Positions 13,301-25,768 of a stretch of 64,000 nt of DNA are shown here, in pieces (positions within the stretch are counted from its first letter, which is position 1; every line of letters starts with the position of its first letter). The DNA comes from Edolisoma coerulescens. Its lineage: Eukaryota; Chordata; Aves; Passeriformes; Campephagidae. The stretch lies in contig VWZW01002449.1 of NCBI GenBank assembly GCA_013397115.1, positions 405,135 through 469,134 of the forward strand, given 5' to 3'. Position numbers and translations under genes: made by a program. Under the pieces are notes generated by a model that saw only the letters and a program-made list of their open reading frames with translations, searched no databases and was not told where the DNA came from.

Positions 13301-15425
13301 ATTTCAGCACGCCGTTATCCCTTTACACCCATATGCAGAAGAAAAACCTAAACTTGTGATTCTCATGCATGTATACAGAGGGACAGCAGCTGTCAGCAGA
13401 AAAGACCAATCATTCGTGATGTTGTGGCATCTCTCTACAGTGCTGACTGAGGAGCTGAAGGGTCAGAATACTGACTGCGAAGCAAAGACTCTATCACTAC
13501 AAATTGTTATGTTTTGACTGAAGAGATTTAAGTTCAGAAATGAGCAGATGATGGTGATGTATGTCACACATCACACTTACTGGTTAAGAATTCCATTGTA
13601 TGGCTCTCATGGGACAAATAATACGAAGGAAGATCTTGAAAAGAGAAATTTCTCTTCAGAAATGCTGGTATTTATAGCTCCTGTCTCAATGCGCATCAAA
13701 TGCTGAAGCCTTCGCGGGTTTTTTGATAAACTTTTTTCATAGATCTTCGAGCTGTGTATTACCCTAAAATAAGTCAAAAAGCAATTAGTCCTCTATTTAG
13801 ACTTATAATTTTAGGAGCCATTGCTTAAGTACATGATACCAGCTTTTTACTTCGGTGGAGAAGTAAATAAATGAGAATTTAGAGTACTTCCACAATATGG
13901 TGATTTTAAGACCTTGGGCTTTGGTTTGTAAACTGAAAGGACTCCTTTTCCCCCCACTCATTTGCATTACCAGTAAAAAATGGGAAAAGACATCTCAACA
14001 GTGTCATCAGCCATACGTTCAATCACTTTCTCAGTATTACTCACAGGTACCACTAAAACACATTTTCAGAGGAGAATGGGACAGCAAATTGGGACATTGC
14101 AGAAGCAGTAAGTCTGATGAAAGCTGACCCCAGAATTCATAATGAAAAGCAATTTGGAATTTTTATTAGTTCTGCAGGGAAAGGGAAAATTTTTAGGCAT
14201 GGTTTTTTTTTTTTTCCAAATGTTACTGACAGAGCTAATTTTAAAGTCTCTCTTTTGGGGAGTGGTTTCCGCTGAAAAAGTGAAAATCCATGTCTCCAAG
14301 GACTGTAGAGATATTAAACTTGAAAAACTAACCTAGTGCCTTCCAAAAAATGGAACAAGTGAAAAAATCTCGTCAGATCAGATGCTGTTACCTTGTGAAT
14401 ATACTAAAAAGGCACAAAAATTGTAAATATAGAACTCAGTGTTACTGACATACTGGCCATGCTGCTTCTGCCAATCCCATACTAGAAGAACAGATGTGGT
14501 AGCAGATAAGAAGCAAAATCCATTCCACAAAATAAAATGTCACAATCATATGCAGGTCTCAAAATTAACTGCTTTTTCATGCCAATTTTAATTGTCAAAC
14601 TCTTCCAACATTACCTTTGAGACAATTGTTTTAAACCAACAGGATAAAAAAGCACAGCTGTATGTTCTTAAAAGAATGTGTCACAATACCTAATTCTGAT
14701 ATTGGAGTTGGCTTGAATAAAACATTTGCACTTATAAGAAGTGTAAGGTATAAGCAAAGTGAAGAGACAAAACTACCTCTCCATTACAAATTGTATTGTT
14801 TGTAATAATACAATCTAATTTATGAAGTCCCTTGTCACAGAAGCTTATCAAGGCACTTCACACCCTGAAAGGAATTATACATCAGCTCAATACAAAGCCA
14901 TCTTAAAGAGAGTCTTTAATCTTATTTTAAAACATTTAGCAAGGGAATGAAATAAATGGCTTGTAATACACTCAGACCCAGAAGTCTTGCATATATTTAT
15001 CTTTTGAATACAGAATTCTCAATAAGGTTGAATTCAGTACAGCAACTTCAGTATCACAGTATTTGTTCAAGGTCTCTGCTGAATACCATGAATTAGTCCC
15101 TCTTTCCTTTTTGTTGACCTTATCTTCATTTATTGCTACATAAGGTCAAAGACTGACATCCCAGAGCAGACTAAAGCCCTTTTAGTTCTTCCTGGAGTAA
15201 ATCCCAAGTCTGTCAGCATCACCGTCTGCATCCTCCAAGCTCCATCAACCTTATTTCAGACGGGTCAACCTAATGTGCAAAATGGAGTGTGGGTAATCCT
15301 GTGTTCAAGATGCCTTTAGTCATCAGCCCTTGCTAGGGTACTTAACAGCATGCCAGTCGTGCCCCTTGTTTTTTGTTGAGGCCTATTACCTGGGAATCAA
15401 ACAGACCACACAGGTAAATCTTGGC
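10393..15425. other. Non-coding stretch with exon-like segments
   Basis: No gene or repeat is recognisable. It includes a T13 run at 14203-14215 and several segments with reasonable splice sites: 12757-12847 (+), 14047-14107 (+), 11989-12055 (-) and 13581-13634 (-). These are described among the findings. Chance pseudo-exons are common in AT-rich introns, so none is called as a gene. Confidence 0.6.
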
Positions 15426-15848
15426 TCAAGTGGAATTCATCTTTTTTGCCTGAGTGTTCCTACTACTCTTTACTGGGTGAGTCTTATCACTGATATTCTG
15501 CTTTTTATAATGCATGTTTACTTGGCAAAGCAGTGTAAGATTCCCACTCCAGTTTGGAGGCAAACACAGTCCAGCCACAATGCTCCACCTGCACCACTCA
15601 GTCAACAATGTTCCATTGCACTTCCCCCGAGGAAAGGAGTTGATGCTCTGTTCCACATTGCCATGGCTAAAACCTGGGTATGTGAATGAGCCTGTCTGAG
15701 GTGATCTGAAGTAGCACTGCACCATACTGCAGTCTGCCAAGCTGATAAGCCCACAGTCTTGACTGCCATCCACCCACACATCTTTGCCTTCCTCCTGTTG
15801 GGGAGTAAATAGTAATATAGACTGTTGTGAAGTGTCCATCAAAATCAC
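15426..15848 (-). pseudogene. Broken endogenous-retrovirus envelope (SU) fragment, candidate
   Basis: A minus-strand frame of about 140 codons with no good start; its first triplet is GTG, and an ATG lies three codons further in. It is rich in N-glycosylation sequons, five in about 140 residues (NGT, NWS, NLT, NIS, NST), and in cysteines in its middle. At 15540-15569 it reads CLPPNWSG followed by N-L-T-L, preceded by a W-C pair. This resembles the surface-subunit motif of many gamma-type envelopes, in which a W/Y-C stretch leads to L-P-x-N-W-x-G-x-C-T-L. Here the expected cysteine after the glycine is replaced by leucine. No cleavage site, fusion peptide or transmembrane subunit is seen in the sequence that would follow (below 15426), and no gag, pol or LTR flanks it. 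I infer an inactive remnant. The alternative is a chance open frame. Confidence 0.4.
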
Positions 15849-18800
15849 TTAAAAAAAAACTGGTTCCATATGTTCCATTCTCTTTTTATGGCTAACTGAG
15901 ACATTCCTTCTTGCAAAGACCTAAAAGCAAGAGTAGTGAAATTCTACATTAAGACAAAAAGCTAAGTTATGCTAAAGAGACCTGAACTCCTGCTTCTGAG
16001 AGCCTAAAGAAACTGGGTACTGGGGCAGTGTCCAGGTGCATGTGCAAGCTCCTAACGCCCTTGTAAGAGATTTATATCCACTGAAAAGTGCTAGATCACA
16101 GAGATAACTCTGTCTATGAGGGTAACTCCGGCCATGCAACACTTTGCAGCACCAGTTTTTTTTCCTGGTATCTGGAAAAGCGGGAACATTACACAGCACA
16201 GAGCACTAGGGTGGAGATGATAGACTGGACCCAGACATCACCTGTGGTATAACTATCTCATCAGTGCAGTGCTGTGCACAGTCTGTGAGCCAGCACCCTT
16301 CCTAGCTTTATAACCAGATTTTTAACATGGCAGTGATCCATGTGGCTTAGACACGGTTGGAAGCAGGTGTAAGACCTGTTTCTGTGGCTCTGTGCCTTTG
16401 TTACATGTCAGCTTTTGGTGATAAATTTCAGGGATGCAGCAACATTTGCAGGGTCTGAGAGAATGAGCCTCCCAAATCCAGAGATGATGGGTATTTCAAA
16501 TTCTGTAGCAGTTCTCAAACATTTTTCTCCTCTGCACACAGACAAAACTTCATCAGACTCGTTTTTCTCTCTAATGGAAATCCCATCATTTCAAGATCAA
16601 ACCCTTCTAATAGCATGTGAAAACAGCATAAGAGCAACTCCCTCCAGACAGCATAGGGAGAAAGAGAAGTGAGTATCAGTCACCTATCATAGGCAGTCAC
16701 TGTTTAGCAGCTCTGTTCCTATCACAACGGAGCCCAGTGAGCCGCATTTAAAAACTGGTTGTATTTTAAAATTTTTTTCTTCAGTCAATGTCTAACATTT
16801 TCCTCCACTTATTTTGCGCAGCTTTTTATTCTTATCTCCACTTGGTTTGAACTTGCCATATCTCTTTCATACTCACCCCTTTTGGGTTTTCGTGCTTCAT
16901 CTCATTCTACATTTCCTTGCATTTTGTACGTCTTGTTGTTATTGTCTGTAGAATTGCTGATGCTCGACTTTTCCCTTGATTTGAGATGAACAGAGGAAAA
17001 TGAATTATGTTCGATGTTGAACATATGCACACAATAAACACCCAACTTTTAAAAGATGTCATGGAAGCATCTGCTATGTTATATTTTTATGATGGGTATA
17101 AAACTGAAATAATTGGTATTTGCTTTTTATTTTCATCTTCAGATGTCATTTCTGCCCACCCCCTCTATTCCCACTTTAAAATGTAGCACTACATTAAAGT
17201 TAAATTGACATTGAAAAAGTCAATTTAAAAGCTTTTTTTCTAAACTCCTGAAATTAAAACATTCCCAAAGTAAAAATAATCTTAACTACTGCAAAGTTTT
17301 ATGCCCTTTCTTGCACTCTACACTCATTACTGACTACAGCTTAAAATCTATGATCATTAAGGTCTTTATTACCTGTTGGTGTGCACGTAAGTGAAAGGCT
17401 TTTGTGTCTGACTGCTTAAACTGAACAGACATACCTAATAAAACAGGCATTGAAAACTCAGTAAAGGGTTTTTTGGCACCCCAAGAAGCGAGTGGGATCA
17501 TAACATAATTAAAATACATAGAAGGCAACTCTGAGTCAGCAAGGCAGCTACAGTACTTGGTAACTGTCACTTGATTACTCAGAAATAGTGATTGCCCACC
17601 ACAGGCATAAGATATCCTGGCTGCTTTAGAAACATAATCACTGTGTTGCAGGAGGTCTAATCAACAGCTACCTGTAATCTCTGTGATAGCTGTAAAAACG
17701 TGTTAATGAAATATTCATGCAGGTAACTGTCATAGACATAAAACACCATAACCAACTCATTTTTAGTAATGAATACTTTATTGGACCATCCTGTTCCAAC
17801 TTATTTTCCTACAAAAGCAATGCAGGTTCAGTTGCTGATTCTTCCTAGACACAGTGAGCAACAGCTCATTGAAAATATCAGTGTTTAGTCTAACTCCTGA
17901 TCAGATGGATCTCCAAGGATCAGATGGTGGAGCCTGTTGTGCCTGGAGAAGATGGCACAATCTAGTGCCCTGATGCAATTCACATTTTAGAGATAATTCC
18001 TTTTGTTTATAATATATTGGCAAAGTTTTCATTTGGGAAAGGCAAGAAATTAGATATATATGTGGTTCACTCTTGCTCCTACTTTAATGGCTCAGGAAAA
18101 TATCAGAGAGGAAGAATTTTGCTTAGCAAAGGAATTAGGGTGACCTACCAACTACCTCTAAGTCTTAGAAAGTTGTTTAATCTCTCTGCATCTCACTTCA
18201 GGGCAATAAAGAAGACAATAATTCATTTCTGCTTTACTTACAGACAGAATTAATATTAATTAACATGAAGTACATTTGTATATATATTTTGCAAGGTACA
18301 TTAAGTATCTGTGAAATAAATATATAAATTTAAGCAACCTGGTAGTGTCTAATTATGAGACTTCAGCTGGCATGACAGGAGACAAAAAGTATAAAAATCT
18401 CCAGATTTTTATTAAGGATCAGGAATCCCACCCATCTCAATGGAAGATTCCTAAAAGATGTTAGAAACTCAGAAAATTAGGCAGCTGTTCGAAAAAGATA
18501 GCCCATAATCAGTTTAACAAGGATAGAGATTATTTTGTGTAGAACAATCAAAAGCTTTGCTTATATGGCATTTCATATGAACCTTTATGCCATTTTCCTT
18601 TGATTTGAATATTAAACTTATTATCTTTAAAGCCTGAAGATAGGCTTCCTTGATAGAAAGTATTTTGTTTTCAACTGCTTTTTGAATTTCATTTGCCAAT
18701 TCAGTTCCACTAAAACTTTTAGTGTATTTAATGAGGAAATATGGAAATTATTCTTAAAAACAGGAGTATTCTGGATAAAATGTCCAATGAATATATCAGA

Positions 18801-19100
18801 TACTGTTTCAAATATACCTCTTGACTCATGATTTAGCCACCTGCAGTTCTACTGTCATTTCAATAGCTTTACCAGAATAATAGCAGGAGATTCTTCTGTT
18901 ACCTGAAAGAAAATCTAAGATTTCCTTAGAGCATCTTAAAATATAAGATACCAAACTTAGCTGAGAAGAAGTAAAAGACATCCAAGAAATAAATTCAGAT
19001 GCTCCAAGCAAAATTTGAAACCTTGCTTAAAACACCCTGCTCAGCTACTGACTGCTCTAGAGACACATCTGATAGATACTCACCATTAAAAGTTATCAGG

Positions 19101-19120
19101 CTACCTAGAGCTACCTAGAG
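19101..19120. repeat. Exact 10-bp tandem duplication
   Basis: CTACCTAGAG occurs twice head to tail. Confidence 0.9.
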
Positions 19121-19124
19121 TTGT

Positions 19125-19460
19125 GCCCAGGAGTGTTTCAAGTCACTGCAACCATAAATCACGGGCTCCCAGTCCAGGAGGGGGCTGGCTGCCAGGATGC
19201 AGTAGATCTCTGCTACCCACATCAGAGCTACTGCAAATGCACCACACAGGAGCTCCAAAGAGCAAGACTTGTTAAACATATGCAGAGCAGATTAGGATGA
19301 ACCTGAGATCACGACCAAGACCTCGCTCTACATCAGGGTCACAGCCGGAGCAGACTTGTTGTAGCGATGACACAGAGCTGCTGCAGACACTCGTGCAGGG
19401 AGCCCAGGCACCCCGACACCCCTCTGACTCTGCCACGCTTCAGCAGTAGCTGTGCTGGGG
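19125..19460. repeat. GC-richer block, unclassified, possibly repeat-derived
   Basis: Base composition shifts sharply toward GC against the AT-rich flanks, with CpGs and many CAG/CTG words. No open frame, terminal motif or tail identifies it. It may be an old LTR or a conserved non-coding block. Confidence 0.2.
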
Positions 19461-19778
19461 AACTCAGAGCAAGTCTCACACTCCATATTTCAGGATTCAC
19501 AGATGAAGTAGCAATGAACTCCTCTTCTGCTCAGGAATCTGCTTGACGTGACGAGCCTGCTCTGAAAATATTTACCACAGTTTATCAGAGTGAGCATCAT
19601 ATACAACACAGAAAACAGGCACAGGTGGCACTTCAGCTCTTCACCATAAGCTAGTGTTTTGTGCCATAGTGCAGAATGGGTTGGTAAAATTCTCTTTTTT
19701 TTCCAAATCAGCTGTCTTCCCTCCCTGGTGAATTCCTAAAAGCTAGTTATATAGATTTAGGTTTATTGATATACTTAC

Positions 19779-19877
19779 CTCAATTGCTCCCCTTATTCTT
19801 CCAGAGGACTCTGAATTATTAGTGTGCCAAAACATAACTCCAGCAGGAATATCTGGTCTTATCCGCATGCAAAACAG
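19779..19877 (-). other. Exon-like segment, phase 0/0, unassigned
   Basis: Read on the minus strand, an acceptor (pyrimidine-rich cttctattctggcag) leads into 99 bases without a stop (33 codons), ending at a near-ideal donor GAG|GTAAGTATATC. The frame is open at both ends in phase 0, so the segment could be a cassette exon. The peptide (containing RPDIPAGVMFWHTNNSESSG) is well mixed in composition and has one sequon. I do not recognise the protein. A 33-codon open run is not rare by chance, so the support comes from the two splice sites together with the frame. Confidence 0.25.
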
Positions 19878-21446
19878 CTGCCAGAATAGAAGCTGCACCC
19901 TTCCCAAGGATTTGTGGGTTTGACTGTCCTCAGGCAAATAAGTAGTCTCAATTTTCCATATTCTGCTTGAGTAATGTAAATAGTTGGTACAGCAGCTAAT
20001 AAAAGAGGCTTCACTGTTATAATTACCTCTTTGGGCACGTATGCCATCCAATTAAAAAAAAAATGTATAAAGATGAAAAACGAGTTCCAGACTAAATCCC
20101 AAGGGCTGTGACTCAGAAGATCCCTGCTGGCCTGCCAATAGTTTTATCTCATATTCTGAAGCCCCTGTTTCTCAGAAGATATAGATTAACAGGCAAAGCT
20201 GCAGCATCCAAGGGCACTGAAAATGCCAGGTTTCTCTGTTGGTGTCCTGCAACAAATACAGATAAATTTAGATGCTTGTGCACTTATCTCTGTTCAAAAG
20301 CAGACATATGTCCTGTCTCTAGTCTTCAACCCTGATCTGTATTTATATCAGGAGCTAGTTTGGGCAATTTTAAAAAGCTCTTTGGCCAATTAGCACTTTT
20401 TTATATATATAATCTTTTGAAAAAATTATCTGGAGTCAAAATTCTCAATGCTCTCCAGAAAAAAATCTCAAAATTAGTCCACAGGTAATATGATAATATG
20501 AATAAAATAATCACCATGTTTGTGCTTTCAACAAAGCACCATACAAGAGTCAACTAATTATTTTCAATCAAAAAATTATCTTCAACCTGCCTCTTTTCTA
20601 GATGTGTGAGAACCAGTCATCTGATTTTATAATGATGAAATTATAAAAATGTTTTCAAAGAATAAATGAAGTAACAGGGCATAAAATACTGAAAGAGGTG
20701 TAAGTGCAGTTAATTATGTTGTATGATATATTATGTGGTTGTAAAGCAGTCAGGACCACGGGATAACATGAATGGAGATCCAGTATTTTATTACCTTCAA
20801 AACCTTTCTGCTTACACTGTCAGCACAGTAGCCTGAAAAGATTCGTTTTGTAGAGAGGCAATTTGATGTCATGATAAGCATGGATGGTGGAAGCAACCTC
20901 TGTCCACAGCATAAGATGGGGATACAGAGCTATGCTGTTCGGGCAACACAGGCTCTAAAAAATTATCCTTTTAGTTCTGAAGAAGTAACTGAGTAATCAT
21001 TACTTCACAATTTTCTGGGCAGTCTAGGAACTTATGATATCTGACACACAGCTCATATGTGACATGTACTGTCACAAGTCATTATGAGATGAATATTAGA
21101 TTCTATGTATTTGAGATTAGAAATGTGGCAAGTGTGGAAAAATTATTTTTCTTATATGTCTCTGTAGAATTAAACTAGTTGTCAGTCAAGTCCCAAACAA
21201 CTTATTTACTTAAAGCAAAATAACATATTTCAAATAAATATAAATATTGAAGCAGACGACAACAACAAAAACAAAGGGAGTTGTGTTTGCTTCATCTATT
21301 CTAAAATACATTCTGGATGTTTTCATAAATTACTATTTTGGAAAAAATAAATAACCGTGCAAGATACATGAGATACATAAATGAATATGGGATTATCTTT
21401 CCGCAGTCAGTCCATCAGCTGTAGATGCTTTGGAGGTATTAAATTT

Positions 21447-21476
21447 GGGGGGCGGGAGGGGGGCAGGCAGGGATGG
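21447..21476 (+). other. G-quadruplex motif
   Basis: GGGGGGCGGGAGGGGGG followed by two further G3 runs meets the G3+N1-7 rule for at least four G-tracts. It stands out in an AT-rich neighbourhood. Confidence 0.6.
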
Positions 21477-24400
21477 GAGCTCTTGTGTCCTCTGAGCTAT
21501 TCAAGTACCTGTGAAGTGTTTTCATTCAAGCTGAAAGGGGTCTGTGAGCACCCGTTTGTCCTGTAAGAGGCATTTAATGGAAGTGGTTAAAGGATGGGAA
21601 AGATCTAGATGTATCTAGAGGGCCACAGATTTCTCCCTGACTGACTGCTTAGAAACAAAGCTCATAGCAAGAGGAGAATGCAGACCACCAAAGGAAATGC
21701 CAGTATGTTTGCCAACATGCCAATGTTTGCTTACTGCCAACATGACATATTCTTTCTGCGATTTGTATTTATTTCCTCCTTAAAAGTGAAAGCAGCCTCT
21801 TCTGATTCAAAATTACCAGGTTTCACTAAAAATTATCGTTTCAATATCCTTTTCTACTGTGTTGCTGGTCAGTACCAAATAAGGTTTTACTTTATTCAAA
21901 AACATTGAAATATATTTATAAAATGTTGGTGCTAGAGTAGTGTAGCAACACAATGTTGTTGCTGTAAACTTCATCCTCCCCTTCCAAGTTGTTTCTAAAA
22001 TTAGTTTATGCAGTCTCTAAAACAGCATGAGTCTTCTGCTTGCTCTGCCACAGTTTGTAGGATAGCTAAAAACAACACAGCAGGATGCTGCAGCCTCTGT
22101 GGAGTCATCATGCCAAGCTTCAGGCGCCAAGAAAAAGATGATACAGCACCAGAGATTTAGGCTACATGAACATGCAGAATCCTGCGCATTTGTGTCCCCA
22201 CTTCTTTGGGACATTCCTTTCTCAAAGGGGAGACATAGCCCACCCTCAGCATCCTGGAATGGGCTGCGTTTTATTTGAGAAGTCTATCTGGCCTGCAGTT
22301 AGGTTTGGATCTTGTTTTTGAAAATATGTACACTGGAAATGTACAGGAGGGGATAAACCTTTCTGTTCTTTCTCTCTGTGTTTCTTACACAGACATCATC
22401 TGCCACTTGGCTAATGTAAATAGATGTGACTGTGAGTAGGAAAGGAAATAGCTCTGGTTTCATTGGTCTCAATTCACCTGTTTCTGTCTGATTTAATCAA
22501 ACACCTTTAGCCTCTTCATGCCCTTGTTCAAAGGGTAAGCACAAAATTATGAACAGTCCAAGAAGGAAAGTGACTGAAAAATATTGACCACTTCACAAGT
22601 CATAGGTTGAGCAGGGGAGCAGTATTCTCATGGGAATTCCCTTCCACAAAATGGTACCTGAGGCAGAGTAAATTGCTCTCTGACACCTGGTTTCTCAGAG
22701 GAGGTCGGTTTAATGACAGCTCTATATGGTCATTACCACATCCCCTCTGGTTGTCGTAAGGGCTTCCAAAGCACTACTTCCACAAGTCATTACTTCTTGT
22801 ATTTTCTCTGCTAGTAGCCTTGGCAAATTAGGTGAAATTAAATCAGAGTGACAGCATAAAAATGGCAGAAAAATAATTGGTAAATTCACCTAAGGACATT
22901 ATCAGGTTTTATTTTATCCTGGGGTATCCTTTGTCAAAAAAAAAAAAAAAGGCGTGTGTCTCTTGTTTCTGATGGCTTTGTGTTTGCTGTACCATCAATG
23001 GACACACTGGTAATGCACATTTCCTCCAGCTGAGACAAAAGGACATCACATGCTAAAACAGCAATTTGCCATGCACTGATATTGGCCAAACTGTTTGACA
23101 TCACTTCAGCTGTTATTGTGGAGACGGCTTCTGACAAATAACATGTATGTGACCTGCATGTCAGATACAGTAAATCTTCTCTCTGGTTTGTGTCCTTAAA
23201 CATTTTGATCATCTGCTGAATGTTAACATGCATTGAATTCAGTCGTTACCTTTTTCTCTCTAGAAGTTAATGAACTTTGTTTCTTAAGCCGTAGTTCAAT
23301 TTTCTGTGTGTGACACAGTAGTTTGGTATCATAAAAAGTATCTGTCTCTCTGGAACCCCATGGCAGAGTTGGATTTTAACGCTCTGCAACCATGGTTACA
23401 CCCACTGTGCTTTCCTGAATTTCACATAATTGAGAAACTGGCTTAACACTGTTGCAGCAAGAAAGGCTATTCACTCTCTTGATCCTTCTATGTGGTAGTC
23501 CTTTCTTTTAGCTGTTTGTTCAAAACAGCTTGAACCAGGAAACAGATCCAGAACATTTCTGTGATTTTTGGAGATATATGTTCTTTAATTAGTATTAGAG
23601 GGAAACAAAAGTTCATTCCTAAGTGTGTCTTTTTGTTTGGGGCTAATTTAAGTTTAGTTTCTGTGATACTTATGCATTATATTTGTAATAGAAATATGAT
23701 TTTTTTTCTGTATTCACTGGTTCATATAGCATAAGAGTGCAGATTTTGAATGGGAAATATCGTAATAATTCAGCAAGGAAAGTAGAAAAAGAAACCAAGG
23801 GGACCACTTAACCCCCAGCCAGAAACAGTGGTTGCAAACCTTCCATTTGCTTTTAAGGCTCGTAAAGCAGCAACAGGCCAGAGGGAGAAATGGAAAATTA
23901 TAGGTACAGATGGTCTGAGGTTGAGAGAGGTAAAGGTAACTGAGGAAACTCTCTTCAGAAACTGAAACAATATAATTTATGTTCTGGTTTTGTTTGGCTC
24001 TAGGCAGTTAAGCACAGCTGACTCTGAAAACTGTGGCTTGTTTTGGAGTTGTGTGTGTTAAGAGGAGATTCACCTTTACAGTATTTTATCCTTGCAATTT
24101 TTAATTGCAACTCATTATTTTCAACTGCATTATCCCAACTGCATTTCGAGCTTGAAGTGCTGAATTTCTATTTCAGGCATTTTTACTTTTTCTTAACAAA
24201 GGATAGTTGTACACTGCCATATTAATTCCTAAACAATGTAAAGAGTTTTCAGAAATGGTGGTATTTTGGCAAGTAAAATAGAGAATACTAAATACATAAG
24301 TCAATATATAGTATGCCTAAAAGTTGAATAAGATACAATTGTTGCTAAATGATTGCAGCACATTCTAAAAAAACCTAAGGGTTTAGAAAAAAATGCCTAG

Positions 24401-24899
24401 GATAGAGTTGTCTTAATAGGAATTTTCATATGACAAAAGTCTTTGGATGTGTATCAAAGCCCCCAGGGCTTTGGTAAGTATTTAATATATGTATTGGAAT
24501 GTGGGTGTTCCCCTGCCCATGTAAGTAGATCTCTCAAGCTGCTGTGATTATGACATGCAAGACCCAAAAATCAATCCCCATTGTTGGAAAAAACAGATGT
24601 GCACCATTGTGTATGGTCATGACATGAACACACATGAATCTACATCTCTTAGACAAGGTAAGGATTTTGGATAAAAAGAGTATCCTTGACTATGTGCATA
24701 CCCAAAATCTTGTTATGGATAAGGGGCAACAAATCCTACTGTATGAAGACAAGCATTTATTACTGCCCTGACTTAAATATGAAGAACCTAGTCAAGAGGT
24801 TATAAACAATTATAAGTTCAGTTACAATATCAGTACAGCCACAGTCCAAATTAATTTTAAAAACCTTTATTAGTAATAGATTTTAAAAGGTTATTAAAA

Positions 24900-25560
24900 A
24901 AACATTCACCAGTCCCTCCTCCTTTTCTCAGCTGTGATGCTCACTCTTCCAGGGCTCTTTTGGGTCACAAGGCTGATGGTTCAGTCTTTCCCAAAAAGAC
25001 TAAAAAGAGTGATTTCCTGCAAGTTTGTCAGCATCCTAGAATTTCTGCTGGATGTCTACAATGACTGTGATGCGGTTTTCTTCATCCCCAGTCTTGGGAT
25101 CTCCTTGGGTTTATTTTCAAATGTTTTTCTGCTTGTTGTACCAGCTTCTATCTGAGGCCGGAGAGTGGTACAGTTGCCTCCCCCAGCCCTAGGTGCCCTC
25201 AAGGGCTGCTGTTTCATCCACTGACTTCCTGTCTTTGTCAGAATGCTGCCATATCAGGGATCTCAGGGTGAAGCTAAAACAGAAGAGCCCACAGCCACTG
25301 CCCCTCCTGGCAACTGCCTAACGAGGTTGAACACAGCTTTGGATAGGGCAAGCCTGGATATGCCTTGGGTCTCTGCACTCTTGGAGCAGTACAAAGCCTG
25401 TGACCTGTTACAACCCATGACAAAATTGTATTTCCAGGGCTACAATAACAAGAGTGGTGTGATTAGAGGCAGCTGCTGCTGGAGCAAATGCTATTGGATA
25501 CCACCACTTCTCCAAGGTGCCCAACCAGATGTAAATGCTCTGCCCAAGGGCTGAACCAAA
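24900..25560. repeat. GC-richer block, unclassified, possibly repeat-derived
   Basis: From about 24900 the sequence leaves the AT-rich background, with C/T-rich then mixed GC-rich text, and holds a 103-codon frame at 25243-25554 (+) with no recognisable domain. It ends shortly before the CR1 at 25769. It may be an LTR-like element, but I cannot define its termini. Confidence 0.25.
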
Positions 25561-25768
25561 CCACTTTCTAGGAAATCAGCAGGTCACCAGCTGCAGGAAC
25601 TGGCATCCTGGCAAGGACCAGGCAAAGTGAACCAAACAGGACATCACTGGTACTTAGCAGGGAGAAGGGCTTCAATAAAAGCAATCTTAAATGAAAGGTG
25701 CAGATTTATATCTGAGGAGATAGGGATGAGGCATTAATAAGACCTTACACCCTCCGTTAAATTTTTTT

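Larger units (their letters stand above)
15849..25768. other. Non-coding stretch, no gene recognised
   Basis: Mostly AT-rich, unique-looking DNA. Holds an A15 run at 22936-22950, a 10-bp exact tandem duplication (ctacctagag) at 19101-19120, a G-quadruplex motif and two GC-richer blocks (listed separately). The minus-strand frames at 19743-20051 (102 codons) and 22934-23233 (99 codons) and the plus frame at 23786-23965 read somewhat like protein, but I cannot assign them to a family. Confidence 0.6.
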
